A stretch of DNA of 18,460 bases from an uncultured Balneolaceae bacterium (GCA_938003885.1 CALKWT010000226.1:1-18460), one strand, 5' to 3'. Counted from the stretch's first letter, positions 5,633-16,114 are shown. The notes: generated by a model from the sequence alone, not told the origin. Translations and numbers: made by a program.

Positions 5633-8600
5633 GTGCCAAAAATCCGTCTGATCTTACTGTTATTTGTCAGTGTGTGTGTTCATTCTGTATGCATTCCAGT
5701 CTCACTTTATGCAGTAGAATCAGAGTGGTTTCCGGAAAGTTCACCGAGCACTTTATTCTCTTTGTTGAAGGAACGAAACTTCACCGAAAGGGATACCCTT
5801 ATACCGGAATCTGAACGAACCATCGCCCTGCCGGATACCGTCTCAGCGAACTCTGAAGAGAATATAGCTGAGGGGGAGGACCTGCTGCCGGGCCGTGAAG
5901 ATCCTATGGGCCGTCCAGATACCCTTCAAGTTAATACAGAGAATGATCCACTGGGTGAGCAAAACCTGTTCAGTCAACCCAGACAGAGTTTTGCCTCTGC
6001 AGATACCTTGTCTTGTCTCTTCCACAGATACTCCGGCCACAGGTTAGCGGCACCCTTCTTTGACCGCGCGCCGCTCATCACCTACATCTCCTTGCAGGGG
6101 GACCTGATCGAAGTGACACAGCAGGGGAGTGACGGCTTTAAGGTTGAGCGGATCATAGCAGGATTTCGCTCGGGTTTCCCGTCGTTCTACACTTTTCAGG
6201 AGTATTCCGCAGCCTACCGGAAGCACTCCAGTCAGGAGAATTGGTTGCAGTTGATCCGGGAGGCCTCTTCGCAGGAGGAGCAGCGGCGGGGACTTCTCGA
6301 TTTTAGTATCGACATACCGGGGGGCAGACAGTCAGCATTTACTACCATCTTTGGATCTCCAGAGGTCAATCTCAGGGTCAACGGGGTGGCGCAGATGAAT
6401 GTGGGTGCATCGATCCAGAAGTCGGACGACACCTCCCTTCCACCCGATCAGCAAACCAGGATTGACCCGACTTTTGAGCAGAGCCTTCAACTCAATATTC
6501 TGGGAAGTATAGGTGACAAGCTGACCATCCAGACAGACTGGGATACCGAGCGGCAGCTCGACTACCAGAATAGGCTGAACATTGTATACGAGGGCTATGA
6601 TGATGAGATCATTAAAAGTATTGAGCTGGGCAACGTTTCGATGAATACTGGAAACTCACTGATCAGAGGCAGCGGCGCCCTTTTTGGAATTAAGTCGGTG
6701 GCAGAGCTTGGCTCGCTGCGACTCACCTCTATTGTATCTCAACAGGACGGGGAGAGCAACGTGGAGACACTCAGGGGAGGCTCACAAGAACGCGAAATTC
6801 AGATCCGGCCGGCTGATTACAGTGACGACAGGCACTTTTTTCTGGACTTTTATACCCGACAGGAGTTTGAAAGCAGTATGGCAAACCCACAACAACTCTC
6901 TCAGACACTCCAAATCGCAGACGTGGAGGTATGGGTGCTCAGGGAGAGTACCCAGGCAGAGGAGGGCTCTCGCCTGGCCATCGCACTGGCAGATATCGGG
7001 GTGGTCGAGAGTGGGGGTGGTGGGTTCCATGCCCCGGATAACCGTCTGGACCTTTTCCCGGAAGAGCTTCTGGATCAGTACCGTGACCCGCAAACTGGTG
7101 TATCTGCCTCCGATCTGGGGATTTCGGATTCCAGAAACTTTGAAGAGGGGTACTTTACCCTTCTGAATGAAGGGGCTGATTACACGGTGAATAAGGTGAC
7201 CGGGACAATCTCCCTGAGAAGGGCTCTGGCAGCAAGAGAAGTGCTGGCCGTTGCTTTCAATTATCGAAATTCCTCCAACGAAATTGTAAATGTAGGGGAG
7301 GTGAACCAGGGGGGCGGGGACCGTATTTTTCTGAAGATGCTCCGCCCGAAAAATGTCTCAACAGACAACTCTCTCTTTGACCTCACCATGAAGAATGTCT
7401 ACTCCCTGGGAGTAACCAACATCACCCGGGAATCCCTGGAATTGGATCTATTGTTTACGGAGGATAACATTGCCCGTAACAGGCTCCCCGGCAGAAGTAC
7501 CACGCTGCTTCAGGATCTGGGGCTGGATCGTGTGGATTCACAAGGAGCACTGGAACCGGACAACCTCATTGACCTCGGTACGGGTACTCTGGATGCCCAG
7601 AACGGGTTTGTCATTTTTCCATATCTGGAGCCGTTTGGCAGCCGCCTCAGGGAGCTTCTGGAAGATTCTCCTGCCACCGAGGCCGACATAGAACGTCTGG
7701 TTTACGATGAACTCTACAGTGAACGGCAGAGGAATGCCGCCCAAAGTTCAAAAAATACTTTCTATCAGATGCAGGGACAGTCGCGGGGAGGGGTTCAGGA
7801 TAACTATAACCTGGGGATTGCATTGGTGGAAGGATCCGTAAGGGTTTATGCCAATGGTACACAGCTCCAGGAAAATGTGGATTTTCAGGTGGACTACTCA
7901 TTTGGAAATATCACCATCCTGAATGACCGCTATACCGCACCCGGCCAGGATATTCGTATCGAGTATGAAAACCAATCTCTGATCTCTATTGAGCAGAGAA
8001 CATTCACGGGATTGCGTGCCGAATATCGCATTACGAATGATTTCACCCTGGGCGGCACTTTCTTTCGCTATAGCGAGCGCCCGCTGGATGATAAAATCCG
8101 TCTGGGGGATGAGCCGATCAGTAACTCCGTGCTGGGACTGGATTCCAATGCCCGTTTTAATACCCCTTTCATCACCCGGATGCTGGATGCGCTGCCGATT
8201 CTGCAGACCAGGGAAGCTTCGGAATTTACATTCAGTGGGGAGATTGCCCAACTCCGGCCCGGGGTTGCAGAAACACGAGCTGTTAACAGAGCAATCCGCA
8301 ATGATGAGCTCTTTCCAGATGAAGAGGAGGGACTCTCATTTATCGATGATTTTGAGGGTGCCAGCCTGAAGATCAATCTGCTGAATCCCAACCGGTGGAA
8401 TCTGGCAGCAGCCCCGGCTGCCATTCCGGGTTATGAACCTGACCGCTTCTTTTTTGAAGAGGCCAACTTTCCGGGCCAGCCGATCTCTACACGCCAGAGT
8501 AACCTGGATCGTTCTAATTTACGTTCAAAATTCTCATGGTATACCATCCCCCGAAATATTACCACAATCCTTGACAATGCAGAGTTTACACCTGAGTCTG

Positions 8601-11600
8601 AACAGGTCTTTGTGAATGACGTTTTCCAGGGCAGAGAGATCCAGAGCCGGCAGGAAGACATTATTGCCACCCTCGACCTCTATTATAACCCGACCGAACG
8701 CGGACCCTACAACTACAATATGGATCTGAAGCAGCTACTCGAAGAGGAACCCGAGAAAACCTGGGGAGGGATGACAGCGGTCATTCCCGCCGGTCAGGAA
8801 GATTTTACCCAGAACAACATAGAGTTTCTGGAGTTTTGGGTTCAGCCGGTATTACCAGGAGGGGATCTCCCTGCCGGGGCAACCGTCGAAGATTACAATG
8901 GAAAGATGTATATAGATATTGGGCTGGTCTCAGAAGATGTGATCCCCAACTCCAAGTTAAATACGGAGGATGGCCTTGCCCTCAATCCTGAAACCCTGAT
9001 TCCCGATGACCCCGGAAATCCCAGGTCTGTCATGCCTGCCAACCCACCGCCACCTGAAGGGCAGTTTTCCAACGCTAACCGGGATCTCGAAGATGTGGGG
9101 CTTGACGGGCTTCCCAACAGCGGAGGCTCAGGCGGAATGAATGAACGCAGCCTCTTCTCTGAATTTGTGGCGGCGATGAAGATTCAGTGGGGAGAGAACA
9201 GCCCGCAGTATCAGAGAATCGCCAGGGATCCATCCAATGATGACTATGTCTACTATGGGGAAAGTGCGGTTCAGCACCTGCCGCTGCATGAACGTTTTCA
9301 CAGATTACTGGCCTATCCCGACGGAAATACACCGATCGATCAGTCAGATAAGCGTGCGATAACCAATCGTCCCAACACCGAAGGATTGGTAAACCCATCA
9401 TCCGTATCTCTTACGAACTCCTATTTCCAGTATGAAGTGGAGCTGAATCCGGCGGATGAATCGCTTCTGGAGATCGGTACACCGGGTACATTTATTGTAG
9501 ATAAAGTGAGCCGGCCGGGGTCGCGGCAGCAAGACCGGTGGTATCAGGTTCGGGTTCCGATTACAGAATTTCAGAGAAAAGTCGGTGATATTAACGACTT
9601 TCAAAACATCACCTACATCCGTATCTGGATGTCCGGTTATAAACAGCCTTTTACCCTTCGGTTCGCAACACTGGAGTTTGTGGGGAGCCAGTGGCGGCAG
9701 GATGAAAATATAAATCGGCAGAATGACCCCAATGCCGAACTCCGGATCAGCACCATTAATATTGAAGAGAACGCAAGCCGTAGGCCTATTCCCTATCGTC
9801 AGCCTGAGGGTGGCATTCGAGCTCAAAACAGGGGGTCCCAGCTGCAATCTCTGCAGAATGAGCAGTCACTTGTTCTGGATGTGACTGGGCTCGCTCCGGG
9901 GGCCACCCATCTGGTCAAAAGAGTCTATCCGGGAGGGCTGAACCTGCTCAATTACTCCAACATGCGAATGTTTGTACATGGGGAGGGATACAATCACCGG
10001 GAAGAGGCAGAATTGGTGATGAGGTTCGGGAATGATCTGGAAAACAACTTTTACGAATATCGGCAGCCGGTGACTCCTTCAGATCCTTTCTATCCCTATC
10101 AGGACGGGTATGATCCCTCCAATTCCGGGCAGCTTCTGGAAGAAGCGCGGCAGGTCTGGCTGTATGACGAGAACAGCATGAATATTGTATTATCCGCCTT
10201 CAATCAGCTCAAGCAGCTGAGAGATCAGGAGGGAGATGGAGATCTCTCTCAGCTCTATGAACGCAGAGATATTCTGGAAGATGCTGTTCCCGGAGCTGTA
10301 GTGGCGATCCGGGGGAATCCGTCATTGGGCCGGGTGAGTGAAGTGGGAATGGGAATCCGAAACCCGTATGATCCTCAAAATCCCGATGCCGGCGGAACTC
10401 CTATTCTCGATGCCCAGTTCTGGCTCAACGAGCTGCGAGTGTCTGGTTTTGACAATGAAAAGGGGTGGGCTGCGAACGCCAGGGCGACTCTCAAGCTGGC
10501 TGATTTTGCAACTCTCAACGCGAATATTACCCGGCAGACCCAGGGCTTCGGAGCCCTCGACTCCCGCCTGGGACAGAGGCGGGTCAGCAATGAACTGGCA
10601 TACGACCTTTCCACCAACATGAACCTGGATGCATTTATACCGGCCCGATACGGCTGGAGTATCCCTGTGAGTCTTTCTGCCCGACGTTCATCCTCGGTAC
10701 CTAAATATCTGCCCAATCAGGGTGATATCCGGTTTACCGATTTTGAACAGGCAGTCCGGTCAAGGTCTGATATCAATGAAGATCAGCAGGACCGACTTAT
10801 AAACAATCAAAGGAAAGAGATCGAAACCTATTCGGAAACCTACTCGGTTAATCTGTCGAACCTCACCAAAAATAGCTCCGAGGGCAGGTTGACTTCATTG
10901 ATATTAGACAATACTACGGTGAGCTATAATTACAATACTACCGAGGGGCGCTCTCCCCAATACCTGTTTCAGGACAACTGGAATTTTAATGGCTCACTCC
11001 GTTATAACCTGGCCTTGCGCAATGTGAAGTTTCTCCAGCCACTGGCCTTTTTGGAAGAGTTGCCGCTTGCCCGCCTCCTCAGCGGACTACAGATCGGCTA
11101 CCTCCCCAATCATGTTACTGCTTCTGTGGGGACACGCCGTTCCTATGATGAGAGAAAACGAAGAGTGCTTACCGGCGAAGCTGAACAGCCCGTGGAACAG
11201 ACTCACGCCTTCACCTACGATACGTCCGTCGGTATCGGATTCAATCCGATCCGGTCAGTTACTACGTCGTTTCAGGCACAGAATACGTTTGACCTGGCCC
11301 GGATTTCGGTGACCGAGGGGGGGCGAACAGAGGCAGACAGCACCGCTTTCACCCCCGATCCTTCAATGGAGGTTTTCAGAGAGATCTTTACAGGAGACAG
11401 AACTCCCCGAAGAAGCAACTATACCGAGAGCTATACTGCGGGATGGCAACCCCGGTTTAATCAGGTCTCTGCTCTGGACTGGCTCACCTATAATGCGCGG
11501 TACGCCGGCGGATTCAGTTGGGAGAATACTCCTTACGGATCTGAACTGGGGGCGCGGCTATCCAATACGTTCCGTCTGGACCATACCTTCCGTTTTGATA

Positions 11601-13090
11601 TCAACCGGCTTTTTAATAAAGTTCCACTTTACGAGGGTGCGGTCGAGGCTGACAGAACGGAGGCAGCGGCCCGGAGAAATCAGAACAGTGATGAGATCGA
11701 ACTGGATTTTAGGGATCATTTGCGTTACTTCGGCAGAAAGAGCGCTCTTGCACTGCTAAGTCTCACCACAATCGACATCAACTACAGCCAGACAAAAACG
11801 GGTGCACAGAGCGGATATGACGGCCATTCCGGCTTCTTTGATATGTTCGGAACAGACTACTACAGCCCATCTTTTGGCTACAGAATCGGGCTGGAAGAGA
11901 GAATCTTGCGGGACCATCTGATTGCCAATCCCGATGGTTCAGCAGCGGTTCAATTGCCCGCAGCCAATACGTACTCTGATAACCTTTCGCTGACCACACG
12001 CCTGAATCCGTTCCGGAATCTCTCTGTAGATCTGACATGGGAAACACAGTGGGATGAACGTAACACGGAATCCATGACGCTCTATCCGGACAATACCATC
12101 AACAGCATCCTGAGTGCAACCGGAAACATCACCTCCAGTGTCTGGGCATTCGGAAGCGGTTATGAAACCTTGTTTAAAAGTCAGCTGCAAATGGCGTTTG
12201 ACGGCATGGACGCTACCGAAAATGTGATCGGTCCGCCAGAAGGCAGCAGTGAAACCGTAATGAACCGCACAGGGCTGCAGAGAAATTTTCGGGAGGCTTA
12301 CCTCGGCAGTTCAAAATCGATAGGAAGCCGTAATTTTTCAGTTTTTCCTATGCCTAACTGGAGGCTGAACTGGACAGGACTGCAGGACCTGATCCCCTTT
12401 GTAGGCCAATACATGCAAGGGGCCTCCATAACGCACGCCTACAGCGGACTCTACAGGTTGGGCTGGAATCTGAATAACAATGCCGGAGAGTTGATTAACC
12501 GCAGGGTGGGAGTCTATTCTGTGGAGGATATCAGAGAGGAATTTGAACCGGGATCGATCAATATCGAGCGGCGCTTCTCACCGCTTGCTCAGCTGAACAT
12601 TACCTGGGACAACGGCTTGCGAACCCAAGTTGGGTATGAATCGGGTTTTCTGACCAGTCTGTCTCTATCCAATACCCAGGTGATCGAGCGTGTCTCCAAG
12701 GGGTTGCGCTTCAGCATGGCCTATACGATCCGTAATTTCAGGATTCCGTTTGTGAAGACTACGGCAAGCAATATCGACCTGACGCTAAACGGTTCTGTCA
12801 TAGAAGATACCGAACGAAACTATCTGCTGACTACGGATCTGAATGAGGCGCTAAGTACCGGAGCAGGAGAGATCAACCGTGATCCGGACGCCTATCGTGT
12901 GAATGCCCCGCGGCTCTCCGGCCAATCCCGGATCAATGGAAGCGCCATCGTTGGTTACCGATTTTCAACCACCGTACAAGCAAATTTTGAATATGCTTTC
13001 AGCCAGCTCCTGCCAAAATCAACCCGTACTTTTAAGCGAACCACCCACGACATCCGCTTCAGTTTCCGGATCAATATTCGCTCTTCATGA
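5633..13090 (+). CDS. sprA: SprA, type IX secretion system outer-membrane translocon
   Basis: This 2485-residue protein is SprA (Sov in Porphyromonas), the very large outer-membrane beta-barrel through which type IX secretion substrates leave the cell. A Sec signal peptide begins with KIR, has a long hydrophobic core and ends near LYA (27). An acidic linker follows (about 30-130). The SprA N-terminal signature is clear: ILGSIGDKLTIQTDWDTE (about 287-304), then DDEIIKSIELGNVSM and GALFGIKS. Other family hallmarks are GFVIFPYLEPFG (about 660) and SGEIAQLRPG followed by SFIDDFEGASLKI (about 865-912). The C-terminal half alternates polar and hydrophobic residues with many aromatics, as barrel strands do, and ends RFSFRINIRSS. 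The frame is intact over 7.5 kb. The GTG start is chosen because the signal peptide starts there and no ATG is available; there is no Shine-Dalgarno. No other secretion component is in the window. It ends 6 bases from the convergent LolC/E-type gene. Confidence 0.96.
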   Translation: MPKIRLILLLFVSVCVHSVCIPVSLYAVESEWFPESSPSTLFSLLKERNFTERDTLIPESERTIALPDTVSANSEENIAEGEDLLPGREDPMGRPDTLQVNTENDPLGEQNLFSQPRQSFASADTLSCLFHRYSGHRLAAPFFDRAPLITYISLQGDLIEVTQQGSDGFKVERIIAGFRSGFPSFYTFQEYSAAYRKHSSQENWLQLIREASSQEEQRRGLLDFSIDIPGGRQSAFTTIFGSPEVNLRVNGVAQMNVGASIQKSDDTSLPPDQQTRIDPTFEQSLQLNILGSIGDKLTIQTDWDTERQLDYQNRLNIVYEGYDDEIIKSIELGNVSMNTGNSLIRGSGALFGIKSVAELGSLRLTSIVSQQDGESNVETLRGGSQEREIQIRPADYSDDRHFFLDFYTRQEFESSMANPQQLSQTLQIADVEVWVLRESTQAEEGSRLAIALADIGVVESGGGGFHAPDNRLDLFPEELLDQYRDPQTGVSASDLGISDSRNFEEGYFTLLNEGADYTVNKVTGTISLRRALAAREVLAVAFNYRNSSNEIVNVGEVNQGGGDRIFLKMLRPKNVSTDNSLFDLTMKNVYSLGVTNITRESLELDLLFTEDNIARNRLPGRSTTLLQDLGLDRVDSQGALEPDNLIDLGTGTLDAQNGFVIFPYLEPFGSRLRELLEDSPATEADIERLVYDELYSERQRNAAQSSKNTFYQMQGQSRGGVQDNYNLGIALVEGSVRVYANGTQLQENVDFQVDYSFGNITILNDRYTAPGQDIRIEYENQSLISIEQRTFTGLRAEYRITNDFTLGGTFFRYSERPLDDKIRLGDEPISNSVLGLDSNARFNTPFITRMLDALPILQTREASEFTFSGEIAQLRPGVAETRAVNRAIRNDELFPDEEEGLSFIDDFEGASLKINLLNPNRWNLAAAPAAIPGYEPDRFFFEEANFPGQPISTRQSNLDRSNLRSKFSWYTIPRNITTILDNAEFTPESEQVFVNDVFQGREIQSRQEDIIATLDLYYNPTERGPYNYNMDLKQLLEEEPEKTWGGMTAVIPAGQEDFTQNNIEFLEFWVQPVLPGGDLPAGATVEDYNGKMYIDIGLVSEDVIPNSKLNTEDGLALNPETLIPDDPGNPRSVMPANPPPPEGQFSNANRDLEDVGLDGLPNSGGSGGMNERSLFSEFVAAMKIQWGENSPQYQRIARDPSNDDYVYYGESAVQHLPLHERFHRLLAYPDGNTPIDQSDKRAITNRPNTEGLVNPSSVSLTNSYFQYEVELNPADESLLEIGTPGTFIVDKVSRPGSRQQDRWYQVRVPITEFQRKVGDINDFQNITYIRIWMSGYKQPFTLRFATLEFVGSQWRQDENINRQNDPNAELRISTINIEENASRRPIPYRQPEGGIRAQNRGSQLQSLQNEQSLVLDVTGLAPGATHLVKRVYPGGLNLLNYSNMRMFVHGEGYNHREEAELVMRFGNDLENNFYEYRQPVTPSDPFYPYQDGYDPSNSGQLLEEARQVWLYDENSMNIVLSAFNQLKQLRDQEGDGDLSQLYERRDILEDAVPGAVVAIRGNPSLGRVSEVGMGIRNPYDPQNPDAGGTPILDAQFWLNELRVSGFDNEKGWAANARATLKLADFATLNANITRQTQGFGALDSRLGQRRVSNELAYDLSTNMNLDAFIPARYGWSIPVSLSARRSSSVPKYLPNQGDIRFTDFEQAVRSRSDINEDQQDRLINNQRKEIETYSETYSVNLSNLTKNSSEGRLTSLILDNTTVSYNYNTTEGRSPQYLFQDNWNFNGSLRYNLALRNVKFLQPLAFLEELPLARLLSGLQIGYLPNHVTASVGTRRSYDERKRRVLTGEAEQPVEQTHAFTYDTSVGIGFNPIRSVTTSFQAQNTFDLARISVTEGGRTEADSTAFTPDPSMEVFREIFTGDRTPRRSNYTESYTAGWQPRFNQVSALDWLTYNARYAGGFSWENTPYGSELGARLSNTFRLDHTFRFDINRLFNKVPLYEGAVEADRTEAAARRNQNSDEIELDFRDHLRYFGRKSALALLSLTTIDINYSQTKTGAQSGYDGHSGFFDMFGTDYYSPSFGYRIGLEERILRDHLIANPDGSAAVQLPAANTYSDNLSLTTRLNPFRNLSVDLTWETQWDERNTESMTLYPDNTINSILSATGNITSSVWAFGSGYETLFKSQLQMAFDGMDATENVIGPPEGSSETVMNRTGLQRNFREAYLGSSKSIGSRNFSVFPMPNWRLNWTGLQDLIPFVGQYMQGASITHAYSGLYRLGWNLNNNAGELINRRVGVYSVEDIREEFEPGSINIERRFSPLAQLNITWDNGLRTQVGYESGFLTSLSLSNTQVIERVSKGLRFSMAYTIRNFRIPFVKTTASNIDLTLNGSVIEDTERNYLLTTDLNEALSTGAGEINRDPDAYRVNAPRLSGQSRINGSAIVGYRFSTTVQANFEYAFSQLLPKSTRTFKRTTHDIRFSFRINIRSS

Positions 13091-13096
13091 GTGAAA

Positions 13097-14323
13097 CTAT
13101 TTGCCGAAAGAGAGTACGTCCACCGGATCTGTATTGGCTGCCGTACGGGCCGGCAGCCAGGAAGCGATGACACAGAGAAGAAGGGTGACCATACTGACAA
13201 CAACAAAGTCCAGGAGATGTGGTTCCACGGGTGCTGTGCTCATATAGTAATTCTCTTCGGAGAGAGGGATGATGCCAAATGAGCTTTGCAGCCAGTAGAA
13301 AAGCAGGGAGATACTGATTCCCAACAGAAGCCCCGCGAAAGCGACATAGAACCCTTCGAGAATAAAAATCTGCTTGATTTCGCGACTCTTGGCCCCCATA
13401 GTTTTGAGAATGGCGATATCAGATATTCGTTCGAGAACCATCATCAGAACGGTACCTATCAAATTAAAGGCAGCCACGATGATCATAATCCCGATGACCA
13501 GCGGAATGGTCTCCTCCTGGAGATTTACCCAGGCGAAAATATTTGCATATCGTTGATAGATACTTTCGGTAATCAGCGGGAATTGTGCCTGCTGCTGTAT
13601 CTCTTCATGGAGCTGATGAATCTGGTTCGGGTCGGCAGACTTGATCTCCAGTAATGTAGCCTGACGCGGGGATATTCCGAAAAGACGGCGGACATGCGTA
13701 TTTTCAACCAGTGCAAAATTGTCATCGAATCCGGCCATCCCTGTCTGGTAGATCCCTGTAAGAGTAAACTGAATAATTTCAGGAGTATTGAAAGGGGAGG
13801 GGAGACCGTCCAGGGCGTAGACTGTAATTCTACTACCGATCTCAGCATCCAGATGCCTGGCCAGGGTGTTGCCGATGATAATCCCGGGAAGTCCGGTGTC
13901 GGTTTCCCGCAGCTGATATTCACCCCGGTCTATGTAGGTGTGAAGTTCGGTGATATCCCCCTCAGCTGCGACTCCCTTGATCAGGGCTCCGCTTACATCT
14001 CCTGAAGCCTGAATCATAATCTGTCCGGTAACTACCGGCTGAACTTCTGATACACCCGGAAGTGCCTCGATGTAGGTGACCAAGGTGTCTGCGCGCTGGA
14101 TGAAGCTTTCATTGAAAGAGTGAATGGTGATGTGCGGCGCAAAACCGACAATTTTGTCGTTGATGGTCGATTTAAAGCCGTGGGCAATAGAGAGTGAAAT
14201 GAGAAGACCGGCTGAACCGACCGCAACACCTCCGATAGCCATTATTTTAATAAAGGAGAGAAACCGGGAACTTCTATTTCGTCCCCGGAAATACTTTGCG
14301 GCGATGTACCAGGTAAATTTCAC
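13097..14323 (-). CDS. ABC permease of the LolC/LolE (FtsX-like) family
   Basis: This 408-residue inner-membrane permease most likely helps release lipoproteins from the inner membrane for transport to the outer membrane, with a LolD-type ATPase encoded elsewhere. Family features are the N-terminal AAKYFRGRNRSSRFLSFI stretch before membrane segment 1 (about 23-47), a periplasmic MacB-like domain (about 50-270) and three C-terminal segments (about 274-297, 322-345 and 369-391). The cytoplasmic coupling loop ERISDIAILKTMGAKSREI (298-316) and the terminal PARTAANTDPVDVL (391-404) are typical of FtsX-like permeases. The start is GTG: no ATG lies between it and an upstream in-frame TAA, and the peptide begins as LolC/E proteins do. 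It follows lysS after 72 bases in the same direction, an arrangement seen in other bacteria, and converges with sprA. Lol function is inferred from family; other exporters of this fold remain possible. Confidence 0.87.
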   Translation of the reverse strand: MKFTWYIAAKYFRGRNRSSRFLSFIKIMAIGGVAVGSAGLLISLSIAHGFKSTINDKIVGFAPHITIHSFNESFIQRADTLVTYIEALPGVSEVQPVVTGQIMIQASGDVSGALIKGVAAEGDITELHTYIDRGEYQLRETDTGLPGIIIGNTLARHLDAEIGSRITVYALDGLPSPFNTPEIIQFTLTGIYQTGMAGFDDNFALVENTHVRRLFGISPRQATLLEIKSADPNQIHQLHEEIQQQAQFPLITESIYQRYANIFAWVNLQEETIPLVIGIMIIVAAFNLIGTVLMMVLERISDIAILKTMGAKSREIKQIFILEGFYVAFAGLLLGISISLLFYWLQSSFGIIPLSEENYYMSTAPVEPHLLDFVVVSMVTLLLCVIASWLPARTAANTDPVDVLSFGK

Positions 14324-14395
14324 TTGGAGCAGAGGTGCTTTTCGTACGGGTTAAAGAGAGTACGCCGATGAACGTACCAGATGAATCATGAGTAT

Positions 14396-15928
14396 CTACT
14401 CCGGTCTCATTAATGGGAAAAAGAGGACGTCCCGGATCGAATCAGAATTTGTCATCATCATCGCAAGCCTGTCAATCCCGATTCCGATACCAGCTGTCGG
14501 CGGCATACCGTATTCAATGGCGCGCAGAAAGTCTTCATCAATTGTCATGGCTTCATGATCTCCCTCTGCTCTGAGCCGTGCCTGTTCCTCAAACCGAGCA
14601 CGCTGATCGACCGGGTCATTCAGTTCCGAGAAAGAATTTGCAATCTCCTTCCCATTGCAAACGGCTTCAAAGCGTTCGACGAGTCCCTCCTTATCCGGGT
14701 GTTTCTTAGCGAGCGGACTCAGTTCAATCGGATAGTCGGTGATAAAAGTGGGCTGAATTAGCTTGTGCTCGACATATTCCCCGAAAATTTCATCAATAAG
14801 CTTGCCTTTCCCCGTCCCCTCCTCAATCGATATCTTCAGCTTTTTAGCTACTTCAAGCACCTCTTCCTCAGACTTTCCATAGAGGTTATACCCCGTCTCT
14901 TTCTCAATCGCCTCGAACATGGGAAGGCGTTTCCATGGTGCCTTGAAATCGATAAGGTGATCACCTACCCGGACCTCGGTGGTCCCATGCAAGGTCAGAG
15001 CAACATGCTCTATCATCTGTTCCATGAACTCCATCATCCAGTTGTAATCCTTATAGGCGACATAGAGCTCCACCTGTGTAAATTCCGGATTGTGAAAACG
15101 GGAGAGTCCTTCATTTCGGAAATCCTTAGCAAATTCATAAACTCCGTCAAATCCCCCCACGATCAATCTCTTAAGGTATAGCTCGTTTGCTATTCTGAGA
15201 TATAAAGGCATATCCAGAGCGTTGTGATGCGTCTTGAAGGGACGCGCAGATGCCCCGCCATAGACGGGTTGAAGAATAGGAGTTTCTACCTCCAGATATC
15301 CTCTCTGGTTCATATAGTCGCGCATCGTCTGAACCATTTTCGTACGTTTTATAAAAACATCCCGCACCTCCGGATTAACAATCAGATCGACATACCGCTG
15401 ACGATACCGCAGTTCTTTATCGGAAAAAGCATCGTATCTGGTAATCTCTCCCTTTTCATCCTCCACCTCCTTGGGGGTCGGCAGTGGACGAACCGTTTTA
15501 GCAAGAAAAACAAACTCTTCAGCGTGAATCGTGGTTTCTCCTGTTCTGGTTTTAAAAACAAACCCGCTGATTCCTGCAAAATCACCAATATCCACCAGTT
15601 TCTTAAAGACCGTATTGTACATCTCCACACCGATATCATCTCTGCGAATGTACACCTGAATCGTACCGCGGGCATCCTGAAGATTGAAAAACGCAGCCTT
15701 CCCCATGATTCTTCTTGTCATGATACGCCCTGCCACACGGACTCTGGACGCATTCTCCTGCTTCCGGGTATCATCAACGAGCAGTGACTCATCCGAGTGA
15801 ATCTCTTCAGAGTAATGGGTAACGTCATATGAGTTTGGAAATGGGTTTATGCCCAATTCTCTCAGCTCATCCAGTTTTTCAAGCCGTATTTGTTGCTGTT
15901 CAGTCAGTGACGGTTCGGTATTGCTCAT
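14396..15928 (-). CDS. lysS: Lysyl-tRNA synthetase, class II
   Basis: This 510-residue cytoplasmic enzyme charges tRNA-Lys with lysine using ATP. An N-terminal helical extension leads into the OB-fold anticodon-binding domain (about 62-148: RVRVAGRIM, GKAAFFNLQD, IGDFAGISG). The class IIb catalytic domain carries motif 1 around MRDYMNQRGYLEVETPIL (202-219), the signature ARPFKTHHNALDMPLYLRIA (228-247), motif 2 with DFRNEGLSRFHNPEFTQVE (269-287) and motif 3 near the C terminus, GIGIGIDRLAMMM followed by RDVLFFPLMRPE. Length and motifs are those of a complete LysS with no extra domain. The ATG start has the normal SNTEPSLTEQQQ-type leader and A/T-rich sequence upstream instead of a Shine-Dalgarno. 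It is the promoter-proximal gene of a probable two-gene unit with the LolC/E-type permease and is divergent from the phosphopantetheinyl transferase gene. Confidence 0.97.
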   Translation of the reverse strand: MSNTEPSLTEQQQIRLEKLDELRELGINPFPNSYDVTHYSEEIHSDESLLVDDTRKQENASRVRVAGRIMTRRIMGKAAFFNLQDARGTIQVYIRRDDIGVEMYNTVFKKLVDIGDFAGISGFVFKTRTGETTIHAEEFVFLAKTVRPLPTPKEVEDEKGEITRYDAFSDKELRYRQRYVDLIVNPEVRDVFIKRTKMVQTMRDYMNQRGYLEVETPILQPVYGGASARPFKTHHNALDMPLYLRIANELYLKRLIVGGFDGVYEFAKDFRNEGLSRFHNPEFTQVELYVAYKDYNWMMEFMEQMIEHVALTLHGTTEVRVGDHLIDFKAPWKRLPMFEAIEKETGYNLYGKSEEEVLEVAKKLKISIEEGTGKGKLIDEIFGEYVEHKLIQPTFITDYPIELSPLAKKHPDKEGLVERFEAVCNGKEIANSFSELNDPVDQRARFEEQARLRAEGDHEAMTIDEDFLRAIEYGMPPTAGIGIGIDRLAMMMTNSDSIRDVLFFPLMRPE

Positions 15929-16025
15929 TGGAAATCTATTGGTTTTAATAAAGATTTAAACTTCTCAAGATAGTAAAAATCTATGCAAGATAATATTAAA
16001 ATGGGACTGTCAGGGGTCATGGAGT

Positions 16026-16062
16026 GACCGGGAACAAGCCCGAAGGTCCCCTCTTGAGAGGG
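16026..16062. repeat. Two adjacent hairpins upstream of lysS
   Basis: The first dyad is GACC-GGG...CCC-GAA-GGTC (16026-16048). The second is CCCTC-TTGA-GAGGG (16049-16062), directly abutting. They lie about 100 bases upstream of lysS, where they could belong to its leader or be a terminator-like remnant; neither is followed by a T-run on either strand. Confidence 0.4.
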
Positions 16063-16114
16063 TTATGGAGATGTAGTGTAGTTTCTTGCGGGATAGAGTA
16101 ATTTATGGAGTTCA

